Below the pieces are notes generated by a model. That model saw nothing but the letters and a program-made list of their open reading frames with translations. It was not told where the DNA came from and searched no databases. Both the position numbers and the translations under genes were made by a program. A stretch of DNA of 64,000 nt from Zeaxanthinibacter enoshimensis (GTDB taxonomy: Bacteria > Bacteroidota > Bacteroidia > Flavobacteriales > Flavobacteriaceae): assembly GCF_004362865.1 (NCBI RefSeq), contig NZ_SNYI01000001.1:1384105-1448104 (forward strand). Direction: 5' to 3'. This document shows, one piece after another, positions 18,631-26,218 of this stretch; the stretch's first letter is position 1, and each line of letters starts with the position of its first letter.

Positions 18631-19655
18631 TAAAAAGTTCCTTTAAGTTCTATACTAGGCGACCAGGATATAATAGAATTTTCCTTAGCGAGGTCATATT
18701 GTTTTTGAAGAAAAGCCCTTCTAGCCTCCTTAGTTCTTCCTGTTTGGTTAATAATTGTTTCGGCCAAGGGGTGTTTGGACATGATATAAAACTCATTTCT
18801 GTTATACAATCTACTAAGGAACTTGATATTAGGTATTTTTGCACTTTTCTCTTTGTTAATGGCTGGATCAGCAAGTACCAGATTCCAAACACCATTAATG
18901 TTTGTTCCCGATTTAAAATGACTTTTCTTATTTATATGGGGTAAGAAATGATCCACTTCGCAAATGTCGTTGTTACAGTTATTTACTGAAATGTCTCGAA
19001 AGCTATAGAAGCATTTACCTTTTTGATAGCCATTTAATGAATCTCGCACTGAAGTAATATTTATTCTTCTCATGAAATTATTTTCAAGAAAAAATAAAGA
19101 AGACTCTTCATCATACTTAACTTCTAATAATTGCGGATTTATTTGAAGATTCCATGCAGTTTCTACCAACTGCCATCTTGCCTCAGTTTCTTGTTCGAAG
19201 TTTTGAAAGTGGAAGCTTTCCTGCAATTTAAGTAAATTATCAGTTATAATAATTCTCTTTTTTCCCTTAGAGAAATCCTTTTCGTAAAACAAGTTTGGCA
19301 CTGGTCCACCATTTATATTTTGAAATGCATCAACAACATTAACAAAACCTAGTTTTTCTGTCTGAATTAGAAGCTGTGATTCATCAATTATTCCGTTATT
19401 AAAATCTCTGCAGTAATTCAGAAATCTACTTGAATTAGAATTTCCTTGTTTATCACATTGCTTTAAGTGCTCGGTAATGTTCTTAGAAAATGGTATTGCG
19501 AGATCAGACAGGGTTATTGTTGTCCTCTCTTCATCTATTAATTCCAACAGGCTTTTCGCAAACGCAAATTTGTATGTGGCCGAATTTTTACCAAAAAGAA
19601 TTAAAGCTCTCCATTGAGATTCTAAACTGGGGTCATTTAATTGAAATTCAGTCAT
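18630..19655 (-). CDS. HNH endonuclease-like protein coupled to the HIT gene
   Basis: The protein has 341 residues. The C-terminal third has an HNH signature: GYQKGKCFYS followed by CEVDHFLPH and then GVWNLVLADPAINKEKSAKIP. The aspartate-histidine step and the later asparagine are the expected metal-binding and catalytic positions. The zinc-binding cysteines seen in many HNH proteins are only partly present. The N-terminal 200 residues match no family I recognise. It is followed at once by the HIT gene with a one-base overlap. Upstream lies an attC-like inverted repeat. HNH proteins cut DNA; a paired role with the HIT enzyme is inferred from the coupling. Confidence 0.75.
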   Translation of the reverse strand: MTEFQLNDPSLESQWRALILFGKNSATYKFAFAKSLLELIDEERTTITLSDLAIPFSKNITEHLKQCDKQGNSNSSRFLNYCRDFNNGIIDESQLLIQTEKLGFVNVVDAFQNINGGPVPNLFYEKDFSKGKKRIIITDNLLKLQESFHFQNFEQETEARWQLVETAWNLQINPQLLEVKYDEESSLFFLENNFMRRINITSVRDSLNGYQKGKCFYSFRDISVNNCNNDICEVDHFLPHINKKSHFKSGTNINGVWNLVLADPAINKEKSAKIPNIKFLSRLYNRNEFYIMSKHPLAETIINQTGRTKEARRAFLQKQYDLAKENSIISWSPSIELKGTF

Positions 19656-19730
19656 AGATTTCTATTGTACTTCAGCGGTCCCGAATAACTGTCAGTAATG
19701 GGTTAATATGCGTTATTTTTCGGTCTAGTA

Positions 19731-19824
19731 TTGACGTTAGCAATTCCGAGTGACTGTCTGCCGGCAGGCAGGGATACGGACGTAGTCGAATCCGCCGTAA
19801 TTGCGGTTACACATTGTTGGGCAT
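19731..19824 (-). repeat. attC-like inverted repeat A
   Basis: Read on the minus strand, the downstream end of the pseudogene shows GCCCAAC, which fits the integron RYYYAAC core. An inner arm GCAATTACGG lies near one end and GCAATTCCGA (opposite strand) near the other, giving an imperfect hairpin. The far core is not a clean GTTRRRY. The middle holds a CTGCCGGCAG palindrome. Confidence 0.45.
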
Positions 19825-19829
19825 AGTTT

Positions 19830-20180
19830 TTATTCCACTAAATCAAGGAAAATATAAATTTCCATAAGCCATTTTTTTTTAGCTCCGTGAACTCCTTGGC
19901 AATCATTATGATTCATTCCATAAGTTGGCTCATCTATATCTCGTTTGATTTGGTGAATTTCAATTCCAGAAACGGTATATGTATTTACGGTCGTATTTCC
20001 CGCATCATCTGCCCAAGTTATATCTAAATTTTGTCCTTGCTTAAAACGACTAACTTCGTATTCACTTCCATTCTACTTTATATGCTCTAATGAATCCAAG
20101 TCGGCTGACGAAAAACAGTTGTCGTCTGAACAGTTAAATATAAATCTTGGATAGTATGGTAAAGAGCTTGCTTTTGTCAT
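19830..20180 (-). pseudogene. Small gene interrupted by an in-frame TAG
   Basis: Translation from the ATG at 20180 gives 35 residues (MTKASSLPYYPRFIFN...), then a TAG codon at 20075-20073, then 80 more residues in the same frame (beginning NGSEYEVSRFKQGQNL and ending YIFLDLVE) before a TAA. The second part reads like a coherent protein, so this is best explained as a recent nonsense mutation of a 116-codon gene, or a base-call error. It sits 12 bases after the HTH-like gene, within the same cassette-like unit. The family is not recognised. Confidence 0.6.
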
Positions 20181-20192
20181 AGTTTGATTTTT

Positions 20193-20420
20193 TTAGTTTT
20201 TAGGAAGAACATACTCAGCCAATTTTACTCCTTTGGTCAATTCAGTCAAATATGATTTTGAAATTCTAGATTGTTCAATAATATCTTTCTTCGAGTAATT
20301 ACTTTGTTTGATTTCGTTTGCGTATTTAATTCCAAACAAGTGTATCATAGCGACCGCATCTCCTTTCGGTGCGTTGTGATACATTTCACTGAGTTTTGTT
20401 CCTAATTCGTTTAAAGTCAT
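20193..20420 (-). CDS. Small HTH-like protein
   Basis: The protein has 75 residues. The sequence MIHLFGIKYANEI followed by YSKKDIIEQSRISKSYLTELTKG reads as a helix-turn-helix core; I recall similar short HTH-like proteins in Bacteroidetes gene-cassette regions. It is followed 12 bases later by the interrupted gene, so it may have been the regulator or first gene of a two-gene cassette. An attC-like repeat lies immediately upstream. Confidence 0.6.
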   Translation of the reverse strand: MTLNELGTKLSEMYHNAPKGDAVAMIHLFGIKYANEIKQSNYSKKDIIEQSRISKSYLTELTKGVKLAEYVLPKN

Positions 20421-20460
20421 TTTTATATTTTTTTATTCAGTTTTGATTTTTGGACAAATT

Positions 20461-20593
20461 ATGCCCAACGTGTACGGGTATGCGCAGTAGCGGATTTCGT
20501 ACACCGCGCCTATACAGGTTCAGATTTTAAATATAGAAGAAAATGCGATAAGAGGGAGAGGACTGGCTATTGCTTATGACCCGTTGTTAAGTG
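20461..20593 (-). repeat. attC-like inverted repeat B, best match to the integron consensus
   Basis: On the minus strand the element begins ACTTAAC, overlapping the stop codon of the DUF2441-like gene, and ends GTTGGGC before the HTH-like gene. These fit the integron cores RYYYAAC and GTTRRRY exactly. Inside them GGGTCATAAGCAATAGC and the opposite-strand GGGTATGCGCAGTAGC form an imperfect stem. Confidence 0.55.
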
Positions 20594-21261
20594 CTGGTTT
20601 CTAGTTCCGATATATCTTCATAAGATTTTAATACTTTAAATTCCCCTTCGAATAGGATCTCTACAATAGGTTCATTTGTCAGGTCCCCCTTCCAGTATTT
20701 TTTAGCATTATTTTTGAACTCCTCGATTGAAAAATTCTGAAGTTCACAATAGTGTTCATCAGTTGTAAAAATCTTCCCTTTTTCTATTTGAACTTTATAG
20801 ATTCTACATTGGTCAGAATTTAAAATATCCCACCATTTTTTAAGATTATTTTTATTTGTAAGCCAAATTCCTTTTTTTCTTGAAGGTAGATTTGGGTCAA
20901 ATTCGACTCGAGTTTTTTCAAATATTTCTTCTCTAATCCACTTTAAATATTGAAGATTAACCTTTGACAATTTATCTGTCAAGTCTTCAAATTCTCTGCA
21001 GTGATCAAGAAATTGAAAATGTTTTGTTTGATCATAATTACTAAAATCAGCGAATTTTTGGTCACAGTTTTCTTCACTTAGTTTTTTACTCGCCACGGAT
21101 AAGATATCCTGGTTTCTGATTCGTCTATTGAAATTATCATTTAAGCCAACTAAAATATCTCCAAAGAATGGATTATGTGAATTTAAATCAGTTTGAATAA
21201 TTTGATTCAAGGTCCACTCTTTATCTATTCTATTCAGTTTCTGAATGTGATAATATTCCAT
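20587..21261 (-). CDS. DUF2441-like protein of unknown function
   Basis: The protein has 224 residues. The middle segment REEIFEKTRVEFDPNLPSR and the later IYKVQIEKGKIF and ILFEGEFKVL follow the pattern of DUF2441 proteins as I remember it. No signal peptide or membrane segment is seen. It is flanked on both sides by attC-like repeats and is AT-rich, as expected of a mobile cassette gene. No function is known for the family; some members sit in toxin-like or phage contexts, but I see no proof of that here. Confidence 0.6.
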   Translation of the reverse strand: MEYYHIQKLNRIDKEWTLNQIIQTDLNSHNPFFGDILVGLNDNFNRRIRNQDILSVASKKLSEENCDQKFADFSNYDQTKHFQFLDHCREFEDLTDKLSKVNLQYLKWIREEIFEKTRVEFDPNLPSRKKGIWLTNKNNLKKWWDILNSDQCRIYKVQIEKGKIFTTDEHYCELQNFSIEEFKNNAKKYWKGDLTNEPIVEILFEGEFKVLKSYEDISELETST

Positions 21262-21277
21262 TATGTATTTTTATGAA

Positions 21278-21416
21278 ACTAGCACCTAAGGGACTCGACT
21301 ATGAGTAGTTGCGTGATTTAGCACTAACTTTTGCAAGTACACACCAAACTGAAAATCCGCGAGGATTTTCAGAAGTAAGAACAAGCAATTACTTTTAGCC
21401 GTGGTTGGCGTTAGTA
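21278..21416 (-). repeat. Cassette-junction inverted repeat C
   Basis: This gene-free junction contains a perfect 10-base palindrome (CTGAAAATCC, loop GCGA, GGATTTTCAG) at 21349-21372. Outer segments GCAATTACTTTTAGC and GCAAAAGTTAGTGC, on opposite strands, are loosely complementary. The integron core sequences are poorly matched, so it is the weakest of the four junctions. Confidence 0.35.
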
Positions 21417-22055
21417 TTATTTTAATTTTTTTTCATAAATAAATTTTGAGTTTTCACCTATCTCATCTCTCATTGCTTTAATCAATTCCATTCTTTTTTC
21501 TTTTAAAACTTTTAGAGTTTCAAAATCTCGGTCAAAGTACATTTCTATTGAATTTATATCTTGGTTGTGAATGTCAGAACCTGTAAAAAGATTAGTTTGA
21601 TAGTTTTTATTTAAAGCTTCTGAAAGAGGATTTAATAAAGAATCCACTTCTCCTTGAAAGTAAAGTTCAGATTCTTGTATTTTAGATGCTAATGTCATAA
21701 TCTGTTTGTGAAGTTCTAGGGATTTATTCTCAAAATTTTGTTGAAAATCTTCGGTTAAACCTTTTCCTCTGTTATAAGAAAGGCTTAGTTTAGACATATA
21801 TTTAGCGGATAAAAGCTTGTAGTGTTTAACTAGAGTTTGATTGGTCAAAATCCCTTCATTTATTTCATTCATTAATATTGTTTGCTTATCTACTAATTCG
21901 ATAAGCTTTTCTGTTTTTATCCTTTCTTTCCAATAATCTTGTTCATACGATAGTTGACTGTACATTAAAAAATAAGAACCTAACACAGTCAGAATAGAAG
22001 TTATTATTGCTGTTAAAATGATAATCTTTAATTCATTTTTTGTTTTCTTTTTCAT
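21417..22055 (-). CDS. Membrane-anchored coiled-coil protein, unknown
   Basis: The protein has 212 residues. After a lysine-rich start, residues 10-32 form one hydrophobic segment (IIILTAIITSILTVLGSYFLMY), leaving a long, charged helical part rich in E, K, L and Q that is probably coiled coil. The expected topology is a short cytoplasmic N-terminus with the bulk outside the inner membrane. I do not recognise the family. It is bounded by junction repeats, like its neighbours, so it is probably a single-gene cassette. Confidence 0.6.
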   Translation of the reverse strand: MKKKTKNELKIIILTAIITSILTVLGSYFLMYSQLSYEQDYWKERIKTEKLIELVDKQTILMNEINEGILTNQTLVKHYKLLSAKYMSKLSLSYNRGKGLTEDFQQNFENKSLELHKQIMTLASKIQESELYFQGEVDSLLNPLSEALNKNYQTNLFTGSDIHNQDINSIEMYFDRDFETLKVLKEKRMELIKAMRDEIGENSKFIYEKKLK

Positions 22056-22073
22056 TCTCGGCTTAATATTAAT

Positions 22074-22210
22074 GCCAACGGCCCTGGCTATGGTTAGTGC
22101 TCGACGGGAAAGCCATTTTCTTGTTTGTCTACCGTAGGTTTGATTGATTATGATGTCTTCGTTTTTAAGCAGTCAATACGCATTTTCCGTAGCCAATGTT
22201 GCCAAACGTA
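22074..22210 (-). repeat. attC-like inverted repeat D
   Basis: Two arms on opposite strands read AACATTGGCTACGG and AACGGCCCTGGCTATGG, sharing TGGCTA(C/T)GG after an AAC core. The element fills the gap between the nuclease-like gene and the membrane-protein gene. The outer cores (GGCAAC and GTTGGCA) deviate from the integron consensus. Confidence 0.45.
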
Positions 22211-22214
22211 TTTT

Positions 22215-23225
22215 TTATTTCCATGTTTCACCTGCTAATTTTTCTGCCAACTCCATTGAGTTTTTTGCACCATGCTCTTTTGCTATAAAGCGAAAGTATT
22301 TTTTGCTTGAATAAAGTCCGCCATCAGAACTTTTTCTAAAATTTACTTCTACCGGATTCTGTAATAAAAAGACTTGTAGGTCTCTTTCTTGTATTTCTGA
22401 TTTTCGGTAGTCAAATTGATTCAATCTATTTTTTGCTTCTTGTATTAAATCTTCACTTGGAGCGTCATTAAAGTTTTTCCAAACAACCCTTCCCGTTCGT
22501 CCACCTTGCTCAATAACAACCAATGCTTTAATCTCATGAATGAATTTTACATTTTTAGATTTATAACCTCCAAAAAATAGGGCTCTTCTATGTTTATACT
22601 TACCACCAGTGTCAGGACACATGTAGACATCATGATTATGGACTTCATGAATTGTGCTAGCGCAGTTAACTATGTCTAACATGTATTTCCACGTAGGCAG
22701 ATAATTGTTGCGTTCTAGAAAGGACCTAAACTCATCTAAAAATGCTTTGAAATTTTCAGTGGTCTCGACTGTTTCAAGTACTCCAATCAATGTTTCAAAA
22801 GAAATCGGGCAAAGTGTGATCCCATAACGATCATATGCTTCACTTATTTGGCTCTGAAATTTTTCTTCAGGGTTGTCAATCTCAAAATTACATAAGAGGA
22901 AAAGTACATTGTATGTAGTGTCATTTTTGAAACCTTTTAAGTGTCTATCAATTTGATTTTTGTAGAACCAATCAAACGTTTTAGTTTCAAAAAAAATAGT
23001 AAACGATTTCTGTTCTATAACAATATCAGGCGTACTATCTTTTTTCTTAATCTGTTGTTTAAAAGAAGGACTTATCATAAAATCTTGAGAAGTCAGGTTT
23101 GATATCGCTTCTTCAAAACTTCTTGGATTTTCTTCGTAAAGTAGCTTTAGAACTACACCACAATGATTTGATAGAATGTTTTCTTTAGTACGATAATCAT
23201 TAAACAGACTAATCTCTTGTCCCAT
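22215..23225 (-). CDS. PD-(D/E)XK nuclease-like protein
   Basis: The protein has 336 residues. Residues of about 65-85 carry TPDIVIEQKSFTIFFETKTF, a hydrophobic-strand arrangement with a PD and an ExK triad as in PD-(D/E)XK nucleases. The following WFYKNQIDRHLKGF helix with a Q is also typical of the fold. The C-terminal half is not recognised. It may be an orphan restriction-like enzyme; no methylase gene is adjacent. A GTTGCCA element just upstream resembles a cassette core. Confidence 0.62.
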   Translation of the reverse strand: MGQEISLFNDYRTKENILSNHCGVVLKLLYEENPRSFEEAISNLTSQDFMISPSFKQQIKKKDSTPDIVIEQKSFTIFFETKTFDWFYKNQIDRHLKGFKNDTTYNVLFLLCNFEIDNPEEKFQSQISEAYDRYGITLCPISFETLIGVLETVETTENFKAFLDEFRSFLERNNYLPTWKYMLDIVNCASTIHEVHNHDVYMCPDTGGKYKHRRALFFGGYKSKNVKFIHEIKALVVIEQGGRTGRVVWKNFNDAPSEDLIQEAKNRLNQFDYRKSEIQERDLQVFLLQNPVEVNFRKSSDGGLYSSKKYFRFIAKEHGAKNSMELAEKLAGETWK

Positions 23226-23318
23226 AGTTCTATTTTATGTTTGGCAACTGCATATATCCGAGAAACAAAATAGTAATTTTATCCTACACCTACTATGGAT
23301 AAATACTACAATACGTAA

Positions 23319-24080
23319 TTATTTTCCAAACACCCTCTCCACCAAATACCTTCTCGCCATCTCATCCGTAAACTTTCCTTTGTCTTCAGTCTGTTGCGTC
23401 TGCAACAATTCTTGTTGCGTTGTTGTTGTAAGTGTTGCAGTGTTATCAAAGGACAGGTGTGGCTCGAAATTATAGTTAAAATTCAGCATTATTATCACCT
23501 TCAGATGCCTTTCAAATTCTACAAATTCATGTAAATCAGGGCTTTCATTTATTTTTTCAATAGAAAATACTTCCTTGTCTCCAAATAGATACCAGAGGAA
23601 CAAATCCGAATTAGATAGGTTCTGTTGCAACGCCTGTTGTTGCTGTTGCAACGTCTCCAGCTTGCTGCTGTTTTCCACCTGGGGGATACCACATGGTCCA
23701 GCACTTTCTCTAAAAAACTGAAAATCGCCGTTGTTGATGGCCCTGAATAGCTGCTTGTAATGGATCAAGGCCTGCAATTTTTGAGATTCTTGGTCTAGTC
23801 CAAAGATCTCCTCATTAAACTGGTGAAAGAACTCCAGGTAGGTATGATCAATTTCTGTTGCATACTGTTGTTGCAGGAAGTTGTAAAAGTCGAGCACCAC
23901 TTCTTGCCTAGGTACCAAAATTTCTTCCGCTTGTTCTTTTACAAGCGGAATGGTCCCATTTCGTTGAAGGCGGATCCGAAATCTGGTTTCAAACAAATGT
24001 TGCTTTACCAACAACGTTTTTTGCCGGGCAGGGGAGCGGCGGTAGTATTCTTTTCTGCTTAGCACTCCAAAATACTTCAT
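23319..24080 (-). CDS. Glutamine-rich unknown protein coupled to the recombinase
   Basis: The protein has 253 residues. It contains a polyglutamine stretch at about residues 146-152 and further runs of Q and T near the C-terminus. The corresponding DNA is rich in TTGTTGC repeats, which can expand or contract. No domain is recognised. Its start overlaps the stop of the tyrosine recombinase gene by four bases (ATGA), so it may be an accessory factor of the recombinase, but this is inferred from position only. Confidence 0.6.
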   Translation of the reverse strand: MKYFGVLSRKEYYRRSPARQKTLLVKQHLFETRFRIRLQRNGTIPLVKEQAEEILVPRQEVVLDFYNFLQQQYATEIDHTYLEFFHQFNEEIFGLDQESQKLQALIHYKQLFRAINNGDFQFFRESAGPCGIPQVENSSKLETLQQQQQALQQNLSNSDLFLWYLFGDKEVFSIEKINESPDLHEFVEFERHLKVIIMLNFNYNFEPHLSFDNTATLTTTTQQELLQTQQTEDKGKFTDEMARRYLVERVFGK

Positions 24081-25855
24081 ATACCTGGTTTTTTAAAGAG
24101 ATGAGAATAGTCCTGTGGCAGTTGGGCATCAATACTACGCAGGTAGGATTCCAGCGCCTGCATGCTGCTATGACCGGTAATCAGCAGGAGTTTACTTTTT
24201 ACTTCAAACGGAGTCATGGTCTTGGCCATTTCCTTATATAAATTGGTAATGCTTGTATGCCGCCAGGAATACAAACCGTACTCGGGTCCTAAACCAAAAT
24301 GATCTTTTACCTTTTTGTATTTGCCTGTAAAGTAATTGCGCTTATCACTCTCTTTGGTCCCCCAGGCATGGCCAATACCCCAGGGAGTAATCAGATAGGA
24401 GTCTTTTGGATATTTTGAGAGATCCGGAAGTTCTTCCAGAAGAATGTCTGGCAGGATCTTAATTTTCACTTTTTTATTTTTTGCCTTTAGCTGAACCCGC
24501 TTGTGCTTTATATCAATGTCCTCAATTTTTAAGCGGCAAACTTCAATAGGGCGAAGTAGGGGATAGATAATGAATAACACCAATACATATAAAGTGGGCT
24601 CATTCTCCTTTATGTATTTCAACAGCTGTTGTTCCTGCTCCGGGGTGTAAGTCTTATTCCGGGTTGGAAGCGCTTTCAGTTTATTGATGTCCTGAATAAA
24701 GTTGTATTCGATAAGATCATTGTCCACCATGGTCTGGAAAACAGTACTAAGATCAGTTCTGGCGTTGTTGCGACTCCGGGGACTGGTGTCCATTAATACC
24801 TGGTTCAGGTATTTTACCACCACCTTTTTATTAATTGCTGTAACAGGTTGCCAGGCATAACCATTCTCACCCAGCCAGTATTCAAACTTCCGAATCCTGT
24901 TTTTAAATTTTACAAAGGAATCGGCCCCCAACATCTTTTCTTTTAACGACATTGCCAGGCTTATTGCCTCTTCAATAGTGACTACTCCATCTTCCGGTTC
25001 TGATCGCCCAACAGCATACTGTTGCTCGTTGTTGCTGATAATGTTGATGTCGGTATGGCCGTTGACAAGACTATCTGTTGGGTTTTTCCCGCCTGGTTGA
25101 ACCTCAGTATCCGGTTTGTTGATTTGTTGTTGATTTTTTGTTGATCCGGTCGCGTTTGTTGATTTCTCGTTGATTTTTTGTTGATCGCCCTGATTTTGTT
25201 GATTTGGCGTTGATATTTCGTTGATTTTTCGTTGATCCAGGGCGACAGATCGTTCTTCCGAGTGCACGTTTTCAGAGACGGATTCTTCAGCGATCGAATC
25301 TGTAGTTGATGTGCTGTTCCAAAAGTTGTTGGCCGGGAGGGTCTGTAAAACAACAGGCTCCGGAGCCTTGTCAACTTTTTTCGCTGCTTTTCTACCTTCG
25401 GGGTAGTGGCCCGAAAAGTAGGGTTGTGGGACACGATTTGCGATGGATTTCGGCAGGTAGTCCTCGCCCAGTATCTTTCGTATTAAATGGGTGTTATCCT
25501 GGTAGGGATCAAAACCATTTTTGAGTAAGAACAGTAGATTTCGTTTGAGCGGTTCCAGCACAGCCATCCGCTCTTCCTTAGTTTTAAAGGTGTTGGCGTG
25601 GGCTTTCTGATTTTTCTGGCGTACCATTTTTCCGGTTTCCGGATGCCGGAAGGAGAAGTAGACATGCCAGTATTTCTCCAAGGCCTTCTTGCGGATCTCA
25701 TCGGGGAGCATATCCCAGTCTTCTAATTTCACTCCCCCGGTGTAGATTTTGGGTTCGCTGTAAGCCTTTTTCATGTTAAAAACGTGTCCATTTTCGTGTA
25801 CTGCCTGTAAAAGTACGGTAAGTGTCATCTTCAAAAAAGAATTATGAGCACACAT
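24077..25855 (-). CDS. Tyrosine recombinase (phage-type integrase)
   Basis: The protein has 592 residues from this start; internal ATGs at 25828 and 25774 are possible. The catalytic domain at the C-terminus shows the tyrosine recombinase residues: R435 in LLRPIEVCRLK, a lysine-rich beta hairpin after it, R532 with H530s context in SWRHTS, H562 in ITGHSS and Y571 in ESYLR. The core-binding domain precedes it. Residues of about 210-265 are a low-complexity linker with repeats such as QQKINEKST and QQINKPD. Such enzymes integrate elements at specific sites, often tRNA genes. The gene lies 165 bases from the 3' end of an initiator tRNA gene and points into the island, so it probably mobilised the island. 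Confidence 0.9.
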   Translation of the reverse strand: MCAHNSFLKMTLTVLLQAVHENGHVFNMKKAYSEPKIYTGGVKLEDWDMLPDEIRKKALEKYWHVYFSFRHPETGKMVRQKNQKAHANTFKTKEERMAVLEPLKRNLLFLLKNGFDPYQDNTHLIRKILGEDYLPKSIANRVPQPYFSGHYPEGRKAAKKVDKAPEPVVLQTLPANNFWNSTSTTDSIAEESVSENVHSEERSVALDQRKINEISTPNQQNQGDQQKINEKSTNATGSTKNQQQINKPDTEVQPGGKNPTDSLVNGHTDINIISNNEQQYAVGRSEPEDGVVTIEEAISLAMSLKEKMLGADSFVKFKNRIRKFEYWLGENGYAWQPVTAINKKVVVKYLNQVLMDTSPRSRNNARTDLSTVFQTMVDNDLIEYNFIQDINKLKALPTRNKTYTPEQEQQLLKYIKENEPTLYVLVLFIIYPLLRPIEVCRLKIEDIDIKHKRVQLKAKNKKVKIKILPDILLEELPDLSKYPKDSYLITPWGIGHAWGTKESDKRNYFTGKYKKVKDHFGLGPEYGLYSWRHTSITNLYKEMAKTMTPFEVKSKLLLITGHSSMQALESYLRSIDAQLPQDYSHLFKKPGI

Positions 25856-25983
25856 TTAGGCAATTTTCTACCCTCTTATGAACAGGTTTTCAACTTTTTT
25901 CTCAGCGCCTCGAATGTCTGTAATTTTGATATAAATAACTGTAAGACAATTATTTAAATGCTGATTTTTTAAGTTTATCCCAC

Positions 25984-26013
25984 AAAAAAACCGGATACTT
26001 TCGTAACCGGTTT
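25984..26013 (-). terminator. Intrinsic terminator of the initiator tRNA gene
   Basis: On the minus strand, ACCGGTTAC, a GAAA loop and GTATCCGGT form a stem with one mismatch, followed by a run of T. It lies directly after the tRNA 3' end. Confidence 0.8.
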
Positions 26014-26019
26014 TCTTAG

Positions 26020-26092
<73 letters not shown>

Positions 26093-26218
26093 ATGTGGAC
26101 TGCAAATATACAATGGTTTTTTAGACTAATCAAAGCCTTTGGATAAATATTTTTAGAAGCCCGTTTCCTTCAAAAAAAACATAAAATCCATACCTTCGGA
26201 ACTTGCCAAACCGTACCT

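Larger units (their letters stand above)
1..25980. mobile_element. AT-rich genomic island next to initiator tRNA gene (left end outside window)
   Basis: This stretch is visibly AT-richer than the DNA after 26,200 and contains only accessory genes: helicases, nucleases, a DarT/macrodomain pair, small cassette-like genes and a tyrosine recombinase. The recombinase is the last gene before the 3' end of an initiator tRNA gene, a common arrangement for integrated elements. I did not see a second copy of the tRNA 3' end inside the window, so the left attachment site is either outside it or absent. Calling the whole stretch one element is inference; it could be several insertions stacked at one hotspot. 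Confidence 0.6.

Noticed and set aside
24077..25855. Recombinase as an integron integrase (IntI)
   Set aside because: It is much longer than IntI and sits beside a tRNA gene with a phage-type layout; I see no IntI-specific insert. It is therefore not evidence for the cassette array.
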